Of a stretch of 64,000 nt of DNA, positions 59,933 through 64,000 are shown in pieces. Every line of letters begins with the position of its first letter. Positions within the stretch are counted from its first letter, which is position 1. Made by a program: the position numbers and the translations under genes. Under the pieces are notes generated by a model. It had not been told where the DNA came from. It did no database searches and was given only the letters and a program-made list of their open reading frames with translations. The stretch comes from Beaufortia kweichowensis (taxonomy: Eukaryota; Chordata; Actinopteri; Cypriniformes; Gastromyzontidae), in NCBI GenBank assembly GCA_019155185.1, contig CM032818.1:975433-1039432 (forward strand), in the 5' to 3' direction.

Positions 59933-60826
59933 CTACATCTCTTTTATCAGAAGTCCATAAGGACGAATGGCGCTCTCCACTATCTCTTTCTCTTTCTCAG
60001 CAGATGTTCCCTCAGGGATGGGGACCAACCAATAATCAGCAAACTTGATTTCCCTCTTCTCAGGGTTGATTCTATTCTGCATGATGACTTTGTACGTCTT
60101 TCCATTTCTTTGCGATGTGAATTCCTTTGCGTACCCATCTGCCACCTGTATTTGTGGAGATGAATAAATTCCTCTTCCCCAAACATTTCCGTCGCCCGCC
60201 TTGTAGTGGGTTTTTACTATCCCCTCAGCTCCTTTTAAACTGGTCCCATGGTAGGAAACTGGCCATTCACCAGGAGAGGAGCGGTTCCTCCATCCTCCTG
60301 TCCCCAGCCAAGTGTTCCCATCCGGGTATTTATTTCGCACCTTCAGAGCAAACCGCATCCACCCGTACGGACGCTTGTACGTCTCGTCCCCGCGCTTGCA
60401 CTCAGAATCACATGTTGATTCGGACATGTGAGTGAAATCAAAGTCATACACTGGATCAAAGAAATCATCTGGGATGACAAATAACTCTTTGCGGAGAGAG
60501 GTGCTGGTGTTTGTGCTTTCCTTTTTCTGAGTTTCTTGTGAAGGATTGTCAACAAAATCTTCTTCGTCAGAGGAGCTCGAGCTTTCGTTGTTCGGGGTCT
60601 TCTGCGACTGATCACCAAGAAACCACCCTGACAGCCAGGAAATCAAAGACGACACAGGATCGTATTTCCCGGAGAGGGCTTCATAACCAAGAAGAGCAAC
60701 TGTCGGCAGACTGGTAACATCTAATTGAATTGCTCCATCTGATTTTGAAGTCTTTGACTGAATACTCACTGTGGCTCCTATAAGAGCAGTGAGCGCCTCT
60801 GCTAAGACAATGCTGTCTACAACCAT
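59933..60826 (-). CDS. Protein with PARP-like ADP-ribosyltransferase fold, single exon
   Basis: This is an intronless 297-residue frame, ATG at 60826, stop at 59933, with a minus-strand AATAAA 14 bases beyond the stop. Residues 1-70 are mildly hydrophobic (LAEALTALIGATVSI, SSLISWLSGWFLG). Residues 75-115 are Ser/Asp/Glu/Lys-rich and probably disordered. The C-terminal half carries the recognisable module: WPVSYHGTSLKGAEGIV (His193), GRGIYSSPQIQVADGYA (Tyr221) and IRPYGLLIKE (Glu296). The HGT / GxGIY pattern resembles the first two positions of the H-Y-E catalytic triad of PARP-type transferases; the third residue is a guess. Single-exon structure and an IRF-like word about 120 bases upstream suggest an inducible, possibly antiviral gene, as inference only. 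Expansion of related genes is suggested by the relic at 62,150. Confidence 0.7.
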   Translation of the reverse strand: MVVDSIVLAEALTALIGATVSIQSKTSKSDGAIQLDVTSLPTVALLGYEALSGKYDPVSSLISWLSGWFLGDQSQKTPNNESSSSSDEEDFVDNPSQETQKKESTNTSTSLRKELFVIPDDFFDPVYDFDFTHMSESTCDSECKRGDETYKRPYGWMRFALKVRNKYPDGNTWLGTGGWRNRSSPGEWPVSYHGTSLKGAEGIVKTHYKAGDGNVWGRGIYSSPQIQVADGYAKEFTSQRNGKTYKVIMQNRINPEKREIKFADYWLVPIPEGTSAEKEKEIVESAIRPYGLLIKEM

Positions 60827-62149
60827 TGCGTCAATCTGCTGTTAGACCTTCTCAAGAGAGCAAGTTCTGTGTTAATGTCGACAGGTAAGAGCTATTTATC
60901 AGAGGTTAACACGCCCATATCGGAAAAGACTTTTAAAAGAGTTACTTTTGCTTTCAGTTTAAAATTTGTGTAAAACCTTGCTTTACAGTTAATCCAGAGA
61001 GTATTGCAATTATAACATGCAATGTCAGTTAGTTTCATGTAAAATGTTGGCTTTTAAATTATAGTCTAAATACTTAAATGAATTAATGATTTAATTACAG
61101 TAAAGGAATCTTTAATATGTTCTTCTTATGCTAACATTGAGAAGTATTTGCCTAAAATAAATGTGATATATCTATAAACTACTTTCAGTGGATTTCTGCT
61201 CTATAAGGAGGTGATCACGCATGGTTACAGAAAAGCTGTTAGCTATGGTTAAAAAACAATAAACTTTAATCAAAAGTAAAAAAATGTTGTTTATTGGTAG
61301 TTCATGATACTCAACGGTAACACAGGGCAGAGTGTCTCTTTATGTTAATCCTGGGAAACCGGCCCTAAAACACCAATCTTTAAAAAAAAGTATTCAGATA
61401 AAATATTCAGACGTGATTATGTTTATAAATGTCATGAACATTGTCTTATTATGATAATAATGGCCAGCAGAGGGCTCCAGTGTGATATGCAATCAACTGT
61501 TGTGTATATCTGCTATGATATTGATTTTATTCTGCTTTTTCATAAATTATATTGGTTTTATGATGTCCAAAAGAAATTAGTTTTATGACACTGTTTCTGT
61601 TTTTTTTAGGTATGGGGCATATATTGGTATCACTAAACAGGACTAGGTTTTCATAATGCTCAATTTATCAAATATTTTTTATCAAAGAATTACTGAAATG
61701 ATTTAATGTTTTAAAGGTCATTCTGCTCTGACAATCAATTACTTGACATTAATATATAACTATAATATGTATAACAGACCGAGGGATTGAATGGTTATGA
61801 TTTGTAAAGATTACACTGTTTAAATAAAAAAACACTTTTGTAATTTCATATCTTGTGTGAAAGAATGGAATGAAATAAAGAGATCATGTAATGTGATTTC
61901 ATATGGAAATAGAAACAATGTCGTCTTGTGTTTGGATGTTTCTATGTTTGCATTTATCTGTATTACATAAAGAAAGTGTTAATATATAAACTCTTGCAAT
62001 ATATTAAACATATCAAGGGCTTAAATATATCTTGGTTGTCAAAATGTATTTTTATTTCAATTAGTATGCGTTACATGTAAATCATTTAAAATCTGAAAGT
62101 CAATAAACATAAACATTAAACAATAAACATTTAGATTGCCTTTCTGAAC
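60827..62149. other. Upstream region of the ART-like gene
   Basis: No gene seen. The reverse complement of 60,945-60,960 is aaactgaaagcaaaag, an IRF-like word about 120 bases before the ATG of the ART-like gene. A ggccagcagagggctcc word near 61,462 is a common fish retroposon tail motif. Confidence 0.4.
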
Positions 62150-62232
62150 CTCTTTAATCAGAAGTCCATGGATGGATGGCACTGTCCACTTTTCTTTCTC
62201 AGCAAATGTGCCATCAGGGATAAAGACCAACC
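62150..62232 (-). pseudogene. Relic of a second ART-like gene (C-terminal end)
   Basis: The sequence matches 59,937-60,032, which encode about the last 30 residues of the ART-like protein, from the WLVPIPEGT region to the C-terminus. Shared words are atcagaagtccat, tttctttctcagca and agggat-ggacc-aacca. Upstream of it the match stops at once, and it has small deletions, so it cannot encode the domain. Confidence 0.7.
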
Positions 62233-64000
62233 AAAAAAATCACAGTAATTGAAATACTTAATTGTTGCAAGCGAAGTTTTGTGTTACATACATAAAAGGG
62301 ACAACACATGTTGAGTTGAAAGTAACACAAGTTGAGTTAAAAGTAACACAAAATGTGTTGTTTTAAAATTAACACAAACAAACATCTGTGTGTTGTCCCT
62401 AACTAGACACATCTTGTGTTATTTTTAACACATCTGTTTTTAGAGTGTACTGTAATGGTGTAAAAACATGAGGGTCTTTTCTTCATAACAGATTATTAAA
62501 ATGCAAAATCTATACACAACACAATGTTAAAAACCCTCATATATCGTGATGGTTTTATGCAACACAGTATAACCGTGAAAACAAGGCAAGTGAACCGACC
62601 AGCATCAAAACACCAAAACATTTACTGTTACTTTCACTTTTATAGATACACGATTAAACTGATAATCATTGCACTTCTGTTTAGATCAATATATAAACAT
62701 TCAAACATGTGACACAATTACTCAGTGTAAATCTATACAACATCTCTCTGATCTAAAGTAAATAGTGGCCACTTTATTTATTACAGATTGACTCTTAAAT
62801 GAGGCAATGGCAGCTATTATGTAATTTAAAAATAGAAAGATTAATACCTGTAATAATCAGCAGAATTGAGAGTACAGCATGGAAAACAAATCTTGTTGGA
62901 TAAATGTAAAGTTGGACGAGGTCTTTAGTTATAATATAACACATAATGTTGCAGAATAAACATCCTCCTTATGGTCACTGAAAATGATTAAGAAAACCTT
63001 TGAAAAGAAAATGGGTTTCTGGCATTTTATTATCAGAATAAGTTGTTGATGTTATCTCTCACAGCACAGCCTAGTCGAGATCAACAGAATATTCACAACT
63101 AAAACTGTCACTGCATTGTTTTTAAGTGCAACATAATCAATGTATTGCAGTTGTAGCAAAACAAAAAAGTATTTAAACAAAGCTAGTAAAAGAAAAGTGC
63201 AAGTACACTTAAATAAAATACTAAATATTAACAAACATGAACAAATATGAAGAACAGCAAAAAAGCAAACGTTTATACTGTACAACAGATTAGTGATGAG
63301 AGTAACACAACTCGAAACACGACTCTCTGGCGACACCTGCTGCTCAACACGTGTAAATGCAACACAATCATGAAACATTTTACAAACACAATCTAAATGT
63401 AAAATACAAATCAATAACTATTATTAAATATAAAGTGTCTGTATTGTTAATTCTTAATTCTGGTTTGTTTTTGTTGATATGTGATTTAATTATGTTTTAT
63501 TTTCATATTCACATACAATTTTATAATTTTATTAAAGTCTAACACATTGTATTGGCATGTGCATAAAAATGTTAAATATGGCACTTGCAAAACGGAAAGT
63601 TTTAGTCTATGAGTCTACAAGCCATACATGAACTCTCTGCTGACTTTTGAAGAATTTCTGCGGGGTTTCATGAGACAAAAGCTTCTTTTTTCACGAGACC
63701 AACGCCCTTAAAGAGTCCATCACTCCTCAGTACAAACGCTACACATGATTTTAGTTTAATCCTAACTTTGGAAAAGCACAGGAGGTTTTTATTCTGGTCA
63801 AAAACTCTCTTTTTCATTTTATTAAACTTTTAGTTTCAGAAGTTTTAAAAAGGCGTTTGGTGTCTTAAACATGCTTATCGTTTGTTTTTCGAAAAAGACA
63901 TTTAGGATGAAACACCTTCAAAGAAGAAAATGATTTTTGCTGGATATATAATATTAATAATAATGAATTTTTTACAGCTTTTCAGGAAAATGTTTGCTGT
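62233..64000. other. Right edge, no gene recognised
   Basis: No gene seen. A MITE-like segment rich in opposed gttgttttaaaattaacac words lies at about 62,300-62,450. Near 63,330 a gcgacacctgctgctc word recurs from 54,600, a repeat tail. The 120-codon minus-strand frame at 63,052-63,414 is an AT-driven hydrophobic frame without splice or family support. Confidence 0.4.

Noticed and set aside
63052..63414. 120-codon hydrophobic minus-strand frame
   Set aside because: It is Phe/Leu/Ile-rich because of AT-rich DNA, has no acceptor or donor and includes a retroposon-tail word.
1..64000. tRNA, rRNA or C/D-box snoRNA genes
   Set aside because: No cloverleaf with A/B boxes or rRNA-like block was noticed. 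Some TGATG and CTGA words occur in the 41-46 kb introns, but none with the right spacing and terminal stem.

Overview
The window looks like vertebrate, specifically teleost and most likely cypriniform, genomic DNA. It is AT-rich, with short exons bounded by GT-AG (and some GC-AG) introns, Tc1/mariner and hAT-type non-autonomous elements of the kind common in carp-like fish, a choline/ethanolamine phosphotransferase gene, and a cluster of two-domain immunoglobulin receptors. No rRNA, tRNA, CRISPR or prokaryotic feature was seen. All assignments are by reading; no database search was run.

Layout. 1-3253: 3' half of a minus-strand cept1 gene, cut by a 100-N gap at 3254-3353. 3354-40037: a tandem array of CD2/SLAM-family-like receptors, here called A (3354-4071, 5' end lost in the gap), B (4718-6356), C (7029-8710), D (13925-17892), E (20846-22979), F (minus strand, 24790-23850), H (29222-31285) and G (37343-39578), plus a lone transmembrane exon at 33387-33475. 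41500-48100: two convergent, probably non-coding spliced transcripts whose promoters are inverted copies of each other. 49504-53002: receptor I. 55560-56391: promoter-like DNA and an orphan transmembrane/tail exon pair (J). 57600-64000: a possible exon, a non-autonomous Tc1-like element, a 32-bp minisatellite, a single-exon gene for a protein with a PARP-like ADP-ribosyltransferase fold (59933-60826, minus), and a relic of a second copy.

Each receptor follows one plan with phase-1 junctions: signal peptide exon, V-like exon without the canonical Ig cysteines, C2 exon with extra cysteines, transmembrane exon, then short tail exons. This is the plan of CD2/SLAM-family receptors (CD48, 2B4, Ly9 and relatives). 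Tails differ: D and H end in perfect TxYxxV motifs (ITSM, the SAP/SHP docking motif), B has an ITIM-like SxYxxI, C has almost no tail (CD48/CD58-like), E and G carry a read-through tail with a stranded VxYxxI exon behind it, and I has a long tail with no ITSM.

The most interesting signals are: (1) an almost invariant C2 exon in all copies, including the inverted one, against V exons that vary mainly in the C'-D segment; (2) mosaic pairing of V types with tail types and an orphan short-tail exon behind H; (3) a GC-AG intron conserved after the transmembrane exon; (4) small indels that switch or destroy signalling tails; (5) two 2-bp frameshifts in cept1 that raise the question of assembly error; and (6) the convergent transcripts with inverted promoters.
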